From: Nocardioides sp.
GTDB lineage: Bacteria; Actinomycetota; Actinomycetes; Propionibacteriales; Nocardioidaceae
Assembly: GCA_002729525.1 (NCBI GenBank)
Contig: PBYI01000034.1
Location: forward strand, 203,970 to 267,969
Reading direction: 5' to 3'
DNA length: 64,000 nucleotides
Shown here piece by piece: positions 16,562 to 24,834 of this stretch. Made by a program: the position numbers and the translations under genes. Below the pieces are notes generated by a model. It worked only from the letters and a program-made list of their open reading frames with translations. It ran no database searches and was not told the origin of the DNA. Position 1 is the stretch's first letter. Each line of letters starts with the position of its first letter.

Positions 16562-18796
16562 ATGACCCGGGGGACGACCGACCAGCGACCTCCCGCATCC
16601 CCTGAGGCACGTGGGCGCTTCCGCGCCGACGTCCAGGGCATGCGGGCCGTCGCCGTGCTCGCGGTCATGGCCGCGCACGCCGGCGTCCCCGGGCTGAGGG
16701 GCGGCTTCGTCGGCGTCGACGTCTTCTTCGTCGTCTCCGGCTTCCTGATCACCGGCCTGATGCTGCGTTCGGTCGCCACGTCGGGCCGCTTCTCCCTCAC
16801 CGAGTTCTACGCCCGCCGGGCGCGCCGGATCCTGCCGGCCGCGACGGTCGTGCTGGTGCTGACGCTGCTGGCGTCGGTGCTGTACCTGACGTTCCTCGAC
16901 GCTCTCGACGCGACCAAGGACGCCATCTGGGCCGCCCTTTTCGTCGCCAACGTGCGCTTCGCCCAGGAGGGCGTCGACTACTTCGCGCTCGGTGACTCCC
17001 CGTCGCCGTTCCAGCACTACTGGTCACTCGCGGTGGAGGAGCAGTTCTACCTGCTCTGGCCGCTGCTGTTCGGCCTGGTCGTGCTGGCCACCCGCAGGCG
17101 CCGTCGGCGCGGCGAGGTGCCCGCCACGCTCCTCGCGCTCGTCGTGCTGGTCGTCTCCGCGGCCAGCCTCGCCTGGTCGGTGCACCGCACCGAGGTCGAG
17201 CCCGCGGCGGCGTACTTCTCGTCCCTGACCCGCGCCTGGGAGCTGGGCCTGGGCTGCCTGGTCGCGATCGTGGTGTGGACCGGGCGCAGCGTGCCCGGAC
17301 GCCTCGTGCGCGAGCTGCTCGCGCTGCTCGGCCTGGTCGGCATCGTCTACGCCTGCATCACCTACGACGAGTCGATGGCCTTCCCCGGCTACGAGGCGCT
17401 GCTCCCGGTGCTGGCGACGGCCGCCCTGCTGCTGGCCGGGGCGTCGTACGGCGCGGAGCGGTCGCCCACCGACCCGGTCGGCACCCGTACCGGCCAGGAG
17501 CCGCTCGTCTCGCGCGTGCTGGCCGTCCGGCCGCTGCGCGACCTCGGCGACTGGTCGTTCTCGCTCTACCTGTGGCACTGGCCGGCGATCGTGGTGCCGA
17601 AGGTGACGCTGGGCCGCGACCTGACGGTCACCGAGACCGTCATCGCGCTCGCCGTCACCGTCGAGCTGGCCTACCTCACCTACCGCTTCGTCGAGCAGCC
17701 GTTCCGCTCCGGCCGTCGCTGGCGGGTCCCGCTGCGCGGGCTGGTGCTCTACCCGCTCTCGCTGGCGCTGGTCGTGCCCGTCGCCCTCGGCGGTCAGGCC
17801 TACAGCCAGTGGGCCGGCAGCGAGCGCGGCCACGACCCGGCCGTGACGCCCGAGGCGTTCGGCATCGCCTCCGACGAGGACGCCGAGGTCGGCGGCACCG
17901 TCGCGCTGGTGCAGGCCTCGGCCGAGGCCGCCCGGGCCGACTTCCCGATCCCCAGCGACCTCACGCCGGACCTGATCGACCTCTCCGACGACCTCGCCGA
18001 CGTCGGCGAGTGCAACTACATGAAGCCCGAGCGCCCCCTGTGCCGCCGGGGCGACACCGACGCCGACCAGGTCATGGTCGTCACCGGCGACTCCCACGCC
18101 CGGGCCTGGATCCCCGCCCTGGAGGAGATCGCCCAGCGCGCGGGCTACGCGACGTACTACCTGGTCAAGCAGCAGTGCACGGCCGCGTTCGTCGACCCGG
18201 GCCGACTGGGCTCGGGCGACCGGTGGCCGGAGTGCGAGGAGTTCCACGACTGGGTCGTCGACCAGGTCACCGAGCTCCAGCCCGACCTGATGATCGTCGC
18301 GACGTCACCGCCGCCGACCGGCGTGTGGACCGACGAGGGCGAGTTCGTGCGCGACCGCGAGGGGCTCGCGCAGGAGCTCGTCGGCGGGTACGACGACATG
18401 TTCGCGACCTACGAGCCGCTCGTCGACCGGATGGTGCTGCTGTCCGACGTGCCGCGCCTGCCCAAGGAGCCGAGCACCTGCCTGGCGACGCCGGGGCACA
18501 CGATGGGCGACTGCGCGTTCGCACCGACGAGCTTCAGCGAGGAGATGCGCCAGGTGTCGATCGCCGCGGCCGTGCGGGCCGGCGTCGACTACATCGACCC
18601 GACGCCGTGGCTGTGCTCCGACGACCTGTGCCCGGTCGTGATCGGCTCGACGATCGCCTACCGCGACCGCGGGCACATCAGTGCGACGCGGGCCGCGGAG
18701 CTGTGGCTGGCGCTCGGCGACGAGCTCGGGCTGCTGCGCGACCCGAACGACACCGAGCGCCGGCGCCAGAGCGTCAGTGGCCGCTCAGGCCAGTGA
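16562..18796 (+). CDS. OafA-like acyltransferase 3 with C-terminal SGNH domain
   Basis: Membrane O-acyltransferase fused to an extracytoplasmic SGNH esterase-like transferase domain; such proteins acetylate cell-surface polysaccharides or glycolipids. In the 744-residue protein the N-terminal about 390 residues hold ten or so helices with the acyltransferase-3 signatures (DVQGMRAVAVLAVMAAHAG, FFVVSGFLITG, RRARRILPA, HYWSLAVEEQFYLLWP). The C-terminal domain has the SGNH serine block VVTGDSHARAW and a terminal D-x2-H block in YRDRGHIS. ATG at 16562 is preceded by TATTTT nine bases upstream, so the mRNA may be nearly leaderless. The 3' end overlaps the convergent npdG gene by 23 bp. Confidence 0.88.
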   Translation: MTRGTTDQRPPASPEARGRFRADVQGMRAVAVLAVMAAHAGVPGLRGGFVGVDVFFVVSGFLITGLMLRSVATSGRFSLTEFYARRARRILPAATVVLVLTLLASVLYLTFLDALDATKDAIWAALFVANVRFAQEGVDYFALGDSPSPFQHYWSLAVEEQFYLLWPLLFGLVVLATRRRRRRGEVPATLLALVVLVVSAASLAWSVHRTEVEPAAAYFSSLTRAWELGLGCLVAIVVWTGRSVPGRLVRELLALLGLVGIVYACITYDESMAFPGYEALLPVLATAALLLAGASYGAERSPTDPVGTRTGQEPLVSRVLAVRPLRDLGDWSFSLYLWHWPAIVVPKVTLGRDLTVTETVIALAVTVELAYLTYRFVEQPFRSGRRWRVPLRGLVLYPLSLALVVPVALGGQAYSQWAGSERGHDPAVTPEAFGIASDEDAEVGGTVALVQASAEAARADFPIPSDLTPDLIDLSDDLADVGECNYMKPERPLCRRGDTDADQVMVVTGDSHARAWIPALEEIAQRAGYATYYLVKQQCTAAFVDPGRLGSGDRWPECEEFHDWVVDQVTELQPDLMIVATSPPPTGVWTDEGEFVRDREGLAQELVGGYDDMFATYEPLVDRMVLLSDVPRLPKEPSTCLATPGHTMGDCAFAPTSFSEEMRQVSIAAAVRAGVDYIDPTPWLCSDDLCPVVIGSTIAYRDRGHISATRAAELWLALGDELGLLRDPNDTERRRQSVSGRSGQ

Positions 18797-19451
18797 TCTT
18801 GACCCCGGAGTGGGTCTTGTACTTCTTGTTGATCGCGATCAGCACCGCGGTCAGCGGCTCGAGCTGACGGGCCATCCGCAGTCGGCCAGCGTTGACGCCC
18901 TCGCGGCCCGTCACGCACGAGGCGAGGCCCATGACGACCTCCTTGGCCTCCAGCGAGTCGCCGCAGACCAGGACGTCCTCCTCGCCGAGGTAGTCCGCGT
19001 CGCCCCAGAGGGTGACGGCCGAGACGTGGTGGAAGGCGCCGACGACGCTGGCGTCGGGCGCGAGGCGCTGGGCCGACTCCGCGGCGGAGCCGAGGCCGCC
19101 GTCGACCGGGACGCCCGAGGGGCCCTGCTTGTCGAAGGCGAGCGGGTTGACGCAGGAGATGACGACCTTGCCGTCGAGCGGCAGGGTGCCGACGAGCTCG
19201 TCGTGGCCGTCCCACGGGACCGCGAGCAGGACGACGTCGGCGTCGGCGCACGCGTCGGCGTTGGCGGCTCCGCTCACGGTGCCGGCGCCCTCCACGGAGG
19301 CGAGACGCTCGGTGACCTCGGCGGCCACCGTCTCGGCCTTCTCGGCGGCGCGCGACCCCAGGACGACGTCGTGGCCGTGGCGGGCGAAGCGGTAGCCGAG
19401 GCCCTTGCCCTGCGGGCCGGTGCCTCCGATGACGGCGATGCGGTGGGTCAC
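18774..19451 (-). CDS. npdG: NADPH-dependent F420 reductase
   Basis: F420H2:NADP+ oxidoreductase, exchanging hydride between NADPH and coenzyme F420 and so supplying reduced F420 to LLM oxidoreductases and related enzymes. The 225-residue protein has the N-terminal Rossmann motif VIGGTGPQGKGLGYRFARHGH, SRAAEKA for NADP phosphate binding, VLLAVPWDGH, SCVNPLAF, and the family C-terminus. GTG at 19451 has AGGAG eight bases upstream. It is divergent from the LLM oxidoreductase gene and about 5.4 kb from fbiC, giving a clear F420 context. Confidence 0.92.
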   Translation of the reverse strand: MTHRIAVIGGTGPQGKGLGYRFARHGHDVVLGSRAAEKAETVAAEVTERLASVEGAGTVSGAANADACADADVVLLAVPWDGHDELVGTLPLDGKVVISCVNPLAFDKQGPSGVPVDGGLGSAAESAQRLAPDASVVGAFHHVSAVTLWGDADYLGEEDVLVCGDSLEAKEVVMGLASCVTGREGVNAGRLRMARQLEPLTAVLIAINKKYKTHSGVKITGLSGH

Positions 19452-19514
19452 GTGCGTGCTCCTGTGGTGAAGGGGGTGCGGTCGGGACTCCCGCGATCAT
19501 GGCATCCGCAGCGA

Positions 19515-19593
19515 CCGAGCGACCGCTCGGCCGCTGTGACGGCAGTCACGGCGCGGTCCGCTAGGGTGGCGACAGTGACAGCGATGGTGTCAC
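19515..19593. promoter_or_regulatory. intergenic region with three inverted repeats between npdG and the LLM gene
   Basis: Three palindromes lie in 79 bp: CCGAGCG-AC-CGCTCGG (19515-19530), GTGAC-GGCA-GTCAC (19536-19549) and GTGACA-N7-TGTCAC (19575-19593). A -10-like TAGGGT at 19562-19567 faces the LLM gene, placing a start of transcription near the third repeat and leaving a leader of about 60 nt. The GTGAC half-sites occur in both the second and third repeats, so one regulator may bind both. No regulator is encoded next door. Function inferred from position only. Confidence 0.45.
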
Positions 19594-19633
19594 GATCCGA
19601 CGTACCGCCGTCCCACCCACGAGGAGACCGTCC

Positions 19634-20662
19634 GTGAAGCTCTCGATGCCCCTGATGTACGCCGGCAACCCGCGCGAGTCCGCCGACCAGGTGGCCGCCC
19701 TGGAGAAGGCCGGCCTGGACCAGGTGTGGGTCGCGGAGGCCTACGGTTTCGACTCGCCCACGCTGATGGGCTACCTCGCCGCGAAGACCGAGACGGTCGA
19801 GATCGGCGCCGGCATCCTCAACGTGTTCTCCCGCACCCCGGGCGCCCTGCTCCAGACCGCCGCCGGCCTGGACAACGTCTCCGGCGGCCGCGCGATCCTC
19901 GGCCTCGGCGCCTCCGGACCGCAGGTGATCGAGGGCTTCCACGGCCTTCCCTACGAGAAGCCGCTGGGTCGCACCCGCGAGGTCATCGACATCATCCGCC
20001 GCGGCATGCGCCGCGAGCCCCTCACCTCCGACGGCATCTTCACCATCCCGCTGCCCGAGGGCCAGGGCCTCGGCCTCGGCAAGCCGCTGAAGATCCTCAC
20101 CCACCCCGAGCGCGACTCCGTCCCGCTGTGGGTCGCCGCGCTCGGCGACAAGAACGTCGCGATGACCGCCGAGGTGGCCGACGGGTGGCTGCCGTTCCTC
20201 TTCCTCCCGGAGAAGGCGAAGGAGGTCTGGGGCGAGTCGCTGGCCAAGGGTGCCGCGAAGCGCTCCGCCGACCTCGCGCCGCTGCAGATCAGCGCCGGCG
20301 GCATGCTCACCATCGGTGAGGACGTCAAGGGCATGCTCGACTTCGCCCGCCCGCTCTACGCCCTGTACGTCGGCGGCATGGGTGCGCGCGGCAAGAACTT
20401 CTACAACGAGCTGGCGTGCCAGTACGGCTACGAGAAGGAGGCCAAGCAGATCCAGGACCTCTACCTCGACGGCAAGAAGAAGTAGGCCGAGGCGCTGGTC
20501 CCGACCGAGTGGCTCGAGGCCGGCAACCTGGTCGGTCCGAAGTCCTACGTGAAGGAGCGGATCGCCGCCTTCGCCGAGGCCGGCGTGACCCACCTGTCGC
20601 TGACGCCCGCGTCGGCCGACCCGGCCGCCGACGTCGCCAAGGTCAAGGAGTGGGTCTCCTGA
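19634..20662 (+). pseudogene. LLM-class F420-dependent oxidoreductase interrupted by an in-frame TAG
   Basis: Luciferase-like (LLM) TIM-barrel flavin/F420 oxidoreductase. GTG at 19634 follows GAGGAG. The first 283 codons (MKLSMPLMYAGN..., VAEAYGFD, GAGILNVFSRTP, GLGASGPQVIEGF) are a typical family N-terminus, but TAG at 20483-20485 stops translation. The same frame then stays open for 58 more codons to TGA at 20660-20662 and encodes the expected C-terminus (LVPTEWLEAGNLVGPK, IAAFAEAGVTHLSLTP). Full length would be about 342 residues, normal for the family. The simplest history is one substitution such as GAG or AAG to TAG. It may be a true nonsense allele, a sequencing error or readthrough. 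Confidence 0.85.
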
Positions 20663-20692
20663 CCCGCTGAGCCACCCGGCTCCACGAGACAC

Positions 20693-20732
20693 CGACGCCG
20701 ACCCGGCAGCCGTTGCTGCCGGGTCGGCGTCG
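20693..20732. terminator. 18-bp perfect stem, bidirectional terminator hairpin
   Basis: Arms 20693-20710 (CGACGCCGACCCGGCAGC) and 20715-20732 are exact reverse complements around a 4-base loop CGTT. It lies between two convergent genes, the LLM oxidoreductase and the acyl-CoA synthetase. No U-tract follows on either side, so it is of the GC-hairpin type common in actinobacteria. Confidence 0.75.
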
Positions 20733-20770
20733 TCGTACGTGGGGTGGCGCCGGGAGCGGCGCAGCGGCAC

Positions 20771-22321
20771 TCAGGCGCCGACGTACTGCTCCTTGAGCTT
20801 GCCCTTGACCATCTTCCCGGTGGGCGTGCGGGGCAGCTCGGGCAGGAAGTGGATCTCCCGCGGCACCTTGAAGTGCGCGATGCGCTCACGTGCGTACGCC
20901 GTCAGCTCGGCCGCGAGCCCGTCGCCCGGCTCCCTCCCGGGCGCGACCTGCACGAAGGCCACGACCCGCTCGCCCATCTCGTCGTCGGGCACCCCGAGCA
21001 CGGCGATGTCGAGCACCGCCGGGTGCAGCGAGAAGAGGTCCTCGATCTCCTGCGGGTAGATGTTGACCCCACCGCTGATGATCATGAACGCCTTGCGGTC
21101 GGTGAGGTAGAGGAACCCGTCGTCGTCGAGGTAGCCGAGGTCGCCGACCGACGTCCAGTTCGGGTGGTGCGGGTGCTGCGTGCCGGCGGTCTTCTCCGGG
21201 TCGTTGTGGTAGCTGAACGACGGCCCCTCGAACTCCGGGCGTTCGAAGTAGAGCGTGCCGACCTCGCCGACCGGGAGCTCCTTGCCCTCCTCGTCGACGA
21301 CGTGCGGGATGCCGATGAGCGGCTTGCCGACGGTGCCGGGGTGCGTCAGCCAGTCGGCGGACCCGATGAACGTCGCGCCGTTGGCCTCGGTGGAGGCGTA
21401 GTACTCGTCGACGACCGGCCCGAACCAGTCGATCATCTGCTTCTTCACCTCGACCGGGCACGGCGCGGCCGCGTGGACGACGTGGCGCAGCGAGCTGACG
21501 TCGTACGCCTCGCGGACCTCCTGCGGGAGCTTGAGCATCCGCACGAACATCGTCGGCACGACCTGGGTGTGGGTGACGCCGAAGCGGTCGACGGCAGCGA
21601 GGTACTGCTCGGCGTCGAACTTCTCCATCATCACCAGCGTGCCGCCCAGGGCGTGCACGACGCCGCCGAAGCGCAGCGGCGCCGCGTGGTACGCCGGCGC
21701 GGGCGAGAGGTAGACGGTGGAGTCGTCGAACTCGTAGAGCGTCCCGAACACCTTGACGTAGGTGTAGCCGGGCTCGTCGACGGCGAAGTCGGGCAGCACG
21801 TTCTTGATGCCCTTCGGGCGGCCGGTCGTGCCCGAGGAGTAGAGCAGGTCCTCGCCGTGCGGCTGCTCGGGCAGCGGCTCGGCGGAGGCCCCCGCGAGCG
21901 CGGCGTCGTAGTCGTCGTACCCGGCGACCGGGCCGCCGTAGACCAGCGTGGTGTGCACGCCGTGGGCGTCGAGCCGCGGCCGCAGGCCCTCGGCGAGGGC
22001 CTGCTTGCCGGCCGAGACCACCACGACGCTCGCGCCGCAGTCGCCGACGATGTAGTCGACCTCGTCGACCGACAGGTTGTGGTTGACCGCGGTGACGTAG
22101 AGGCCCGAGCGCAGGGCTGCCCAGTAGACCTCGTAGACCTCGGGGGTGTTGTCGGAGACCAGCGCCACCACGTCGCCCGGGCGCAGGCCGCGGTCGTGGA
22201 GGAAGCGCGAGAGGCGGATCGACCGCTCGTCGAGCTCGGCGTAGGTGAGCGTGCGGCCGGATCCGGCCATGACGAGAGCGGGCTTGTCGGGGGTCGTGGC
22301 GGCCCAGGTGCCGGGGTACAT
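20771..22321 (-). CDS. acyl-CoA synthetase (AMP-binding, FadD-like)
   Basis: ATP-dependent activation of a carboxylic acid to its CoA thioester. The 516-residue ANL-superfamily protein has the P-loop YSSGTTGRPKG, the A5 block YYASTEANG, A7-type GDLGYLDDDGFLYLTDRK and the C-terminal lysine motif RTPTGKMVKGKL. ATG at 22321 is chosen because the protein matches family length from there, and TAGGGT sits seven bases upstream, consistent with a leaderless transcript. The longer open frame upstream overlaps the divergent MMPL gene leader and is not supported. Substrate chain length cannot be assigned; many F420-rich actinobacteria carry multiple paralogues. Confidence 0.9.
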   Translation of the reverse strand: MYPGTWAATTPDKPALVMAGSGRTLTYAELDERSIRLSRFLHDRGLRPGDVVALVSDNTPEVYEVYWAALRSGLYVTAVNHNLSVDEVDYIVGDCGASVVVVSAGKQALAEGLRPRLDAHGVHTTLVYGGPVAGYDDYDAALAGASAEPLPEQPHGEDLLYSSGTTGRPKGIKNVLPDFAVDEPGYTYVKVFGTLYEFDDSTVYLSPAPAYHAAPLRFGGVVHALGGTLVMMEKFDAEQYLAAVDRFGVTHTQVVPTMFVRMLKLPQEVREAYDVSSLRHVVHAAAPCPVEVKKQMIDWFGPVVDEYYASTEANGATFIGSADWLTHPGTVGKPLIGIPHVVDEEGKELPVGEVGTLYFERPEFEGPSFSYHNDPEKTAGTQHPHHPNWTSVGDLGYLDDDGFLYLTDRKAFMIISGGVNIYPQEIEDLFSLHPAVLDIAVLGVPDDEMGERVVAFVQVAPGREPGDGLAAELTAYARERIAHFKVPREIHFLPELPRTPTGKMVKGKLKEQYVGA

Positions 22322-22499
22322 GCCGCCGACCCTAGACCTCCCGGTGACCCGCGTCACGCCAAAACCGATCGTTCGTTCGGGATGTGGACCAGACCGGCCC
22401 AGTCGACCGCCCCGCCTGGCGATGAGTCCGCCGCCAGACCAGGGCCGGACCAGGGGAAGTCCGGATGCGGCAGCGACCGCCGACCGAGAGGCTGACCCC

Positions 22500-24742
22500 A
22501 TGACCCGCCCCTCCCCCGCGCCGGCCGCCGAGCCGGGCACCGAGCGCTCCACCACGCGGCCGCGCGCCGGCCTGCTCGCCGGACCCGTGACGAAGTGGCT
22601 CGTCCTGGTCGGCACGCTCGTGCTGTTCGGGCTGATGGGCTCCTTCTCGGCCAAGCTCGTCGACGTCCAGAACAACGAGGCGTCGTCGTGGCTGCCGGCC
22701 TCGGCGGAGTCGACCGAGGTGGCCGCCGAGCCCTCCGCGACCGTCGACCCCAACGACATCCCGACGCTCGTCGTCTACGACCGGCCGGGCGGGCTCACCG
22801 AGGCCGACCTCGCCACGATGGACGAGCAGGCGGCCGAGATCGCCACGCTCGACGGCGTCACCGACGCGGGCGTCCTCGCCCCCAACGCCGCGGCCGCCCT
22901 CGCGGCGCAGGGTGCCGGCGTACCGCCGCTGGTGTCGGAGGACGGCGAGGTCGCCTACCTCTACCTCGTCCTCAACTTCGGCGCCAACGGCTGGGCCTCG
23001 ATCCCCGACGCCGCCGAGGAGATCCGCGACGTCGCGCAGATCGACGGCGTCACCGTCCACCTCGCCGGGTACGGCGGGCAGGCCGCCGACGCCGCGGAGG
23101 CGTTCGAGGGCATCGACTCCAACCTGATCCTCGTCACGCTCAGCGTGGTCGTGGTGATCCTGCTGCTGACCTACCGCAGCCCGGTGCTCTGGCTGCTGCC
23201 GATCATCAGCGCGTCGTGGCCTACACGATCTCCGGCGGCGTGGTCTACCTGCTCGCGAAGTACGCCGACCTCACCGTCAACGGCCAGAGCCAGGCGATCC
23301 TCGGCATCCTGGTCATCGGCGCCGGCACCGACTACGCGCTGCTGCTCGTGGCGCGCTACCGCGAGGAGCTGCGCAAGCACGAGGACCGCCACGTCGCGAT
23401 CGCCGTCGCCCTGCACCGCGCGACACCCGCGATCCTCGCGAGCGCCGCGACCGTCGTCGTCGGCATGCTCTGCCTGACCCTCGCCGACCTCAACCCCACC
23501 GCCGGCCTCGGCCCGGTCAACGCCGTCGGCGTCGCCGTGACGTTCCTGGTGATGGTGACGCTGCTGCCGGCCCTGCTGGTCATCTGCGGCCGCTGGGTGT
23601 TCTGGCCCAAGCGTCCGACGCACGGCTCCTCGGAGCCCACCGCGTCCGGCCTGTGGGCGCGCGTCGGGCGGGGCATCGTGCCGCGTCCGCGAGCGGTCTG
23701 GCTGGTCACCGGCGGCGTGCTGCTCATCGCCTGCCTCGGCCTGTTCCGCCTGGAGACCTCCGGCCTGTCGACCGAGGACACCTACACCCAGGAGTTCGAC
23801 TCCATCAAGGGCCAGAAGGTGCTCGTCGAGCACGGTCTCCAGGACTCCTCCAACACCGCCCAGGTGGTGACCGACGTCGACGCCGTCGACGACGTCGTCG
23901 CGGTGCTCGAGGACGTCGACGGGCTCGGCACCGTGACCGACCCGCAGCCCGTCTCGGACGGACGGGTGTACGTCGAGGCCACCATCGACGCCGACATCTC
24001 CTCCACCGCGGCCTTCGACGTGGTCGAGGCGACCCGGGACGCCGTGCACGCGGTCGACGGGGCAGACGCGCTGGTCGGCGGCGGGTCGGCGTTCTACCTC
24101 GACACCAAGGTGGCCTCGGACCGCGACACCCGGGTGATCATCCCGGTGGTGCTCGTCGTGGTGCTGCTGATCCTGGTCGTGCTGCTGCGCGCGGTCGTGG
24201 CGCCGCTGCTGCTGATGGGCACGGTGGTGCTGTCGTTCGGCGCCGCGCTGGGCATCTCGGCGCTGATCTTCGAGTACGTGCTCGGCTTCGCCGGGTCCGA
24301 CCCGAGCTTCCCGCTCTTCGCGTTCGTGTTCCTCGTCGCGCTCGGCATCGACTACAACATCTTCCTGATGACACGGGTCCGGGAGGAGACCGCGCGCCAC
24401 GGCACCCGGCAGGGATCGCTCATCGCACTCTCCTCGACCGGCGGCGTCATCACGTCGGCGGGCCTGGTGCTGGCGGCGACGTTCCTCACGCTCGGCACGA
24501 TCCCGGTGGTCTTCCTCGCCGAGCTCGGCCTGGCCGTGGCCCTCGGCGTCCTGCTCGACACCATGGTCGTGCGCTCGATCCTGGTGACCGCGCTCAACCT
24601 CGACCTGGGCGCCCGGATCTGGTGGCCGAGCCGGCTCGACCCGGACGACGCGCCGCTCACCGAGGCCGACCTCGCGGAGGTCGAGGAGGCCGTGCTGCAC
24701 GCCGGCGAGGACGACCAGGAGGCCGCACCGGCGCGTGCCTGA
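22500..24742 (+). pseudogene. MMPL-family membrane transporter with a one-base frameshift
   Basis: RND-type MMPL exporter normally of about 747 residues. ATG at 22500 opens a frame that runs through helix 1, the first periplasmic domain and helix 2-3 (LVTLSVVVVILLLTYRSPVLWLLPIISA), then is lost at about 23211-23214. The expected continuation (VVAYTISGGVVYLLAKY, GAGTDYALLLVARYREEL, second domain, GIDYNIFLMTRVREE) is intact in the +2 frame to the stop at 24742. Restoring one G in GCGTCG gives Ser-Ala-Val-Val-Ala-Tyr and a continuous frame; the span is 2243 bases, one short of a multiple of three. Either a recent frameshift or a sequencing error. Substrate unknown (lipid/drug export family). Confidence 0.88.
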
Positions 24743-24834
24743 CGAGGGCTCGAGCGGGCGGTCCGGACCAGGGTGAGGCGCGTCACACTAACGCCGGATC
24801 GGAACACACCCCGCCGGGCGTAGCCTGACCGACG

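Noticed and set aside
20483..20485. pyrrolysine insertion at TAG
   Set aside because: Nothing in the window encodes a pyrrolysine system and the family is not known to use it; nonsense mutation or error is far more likely.
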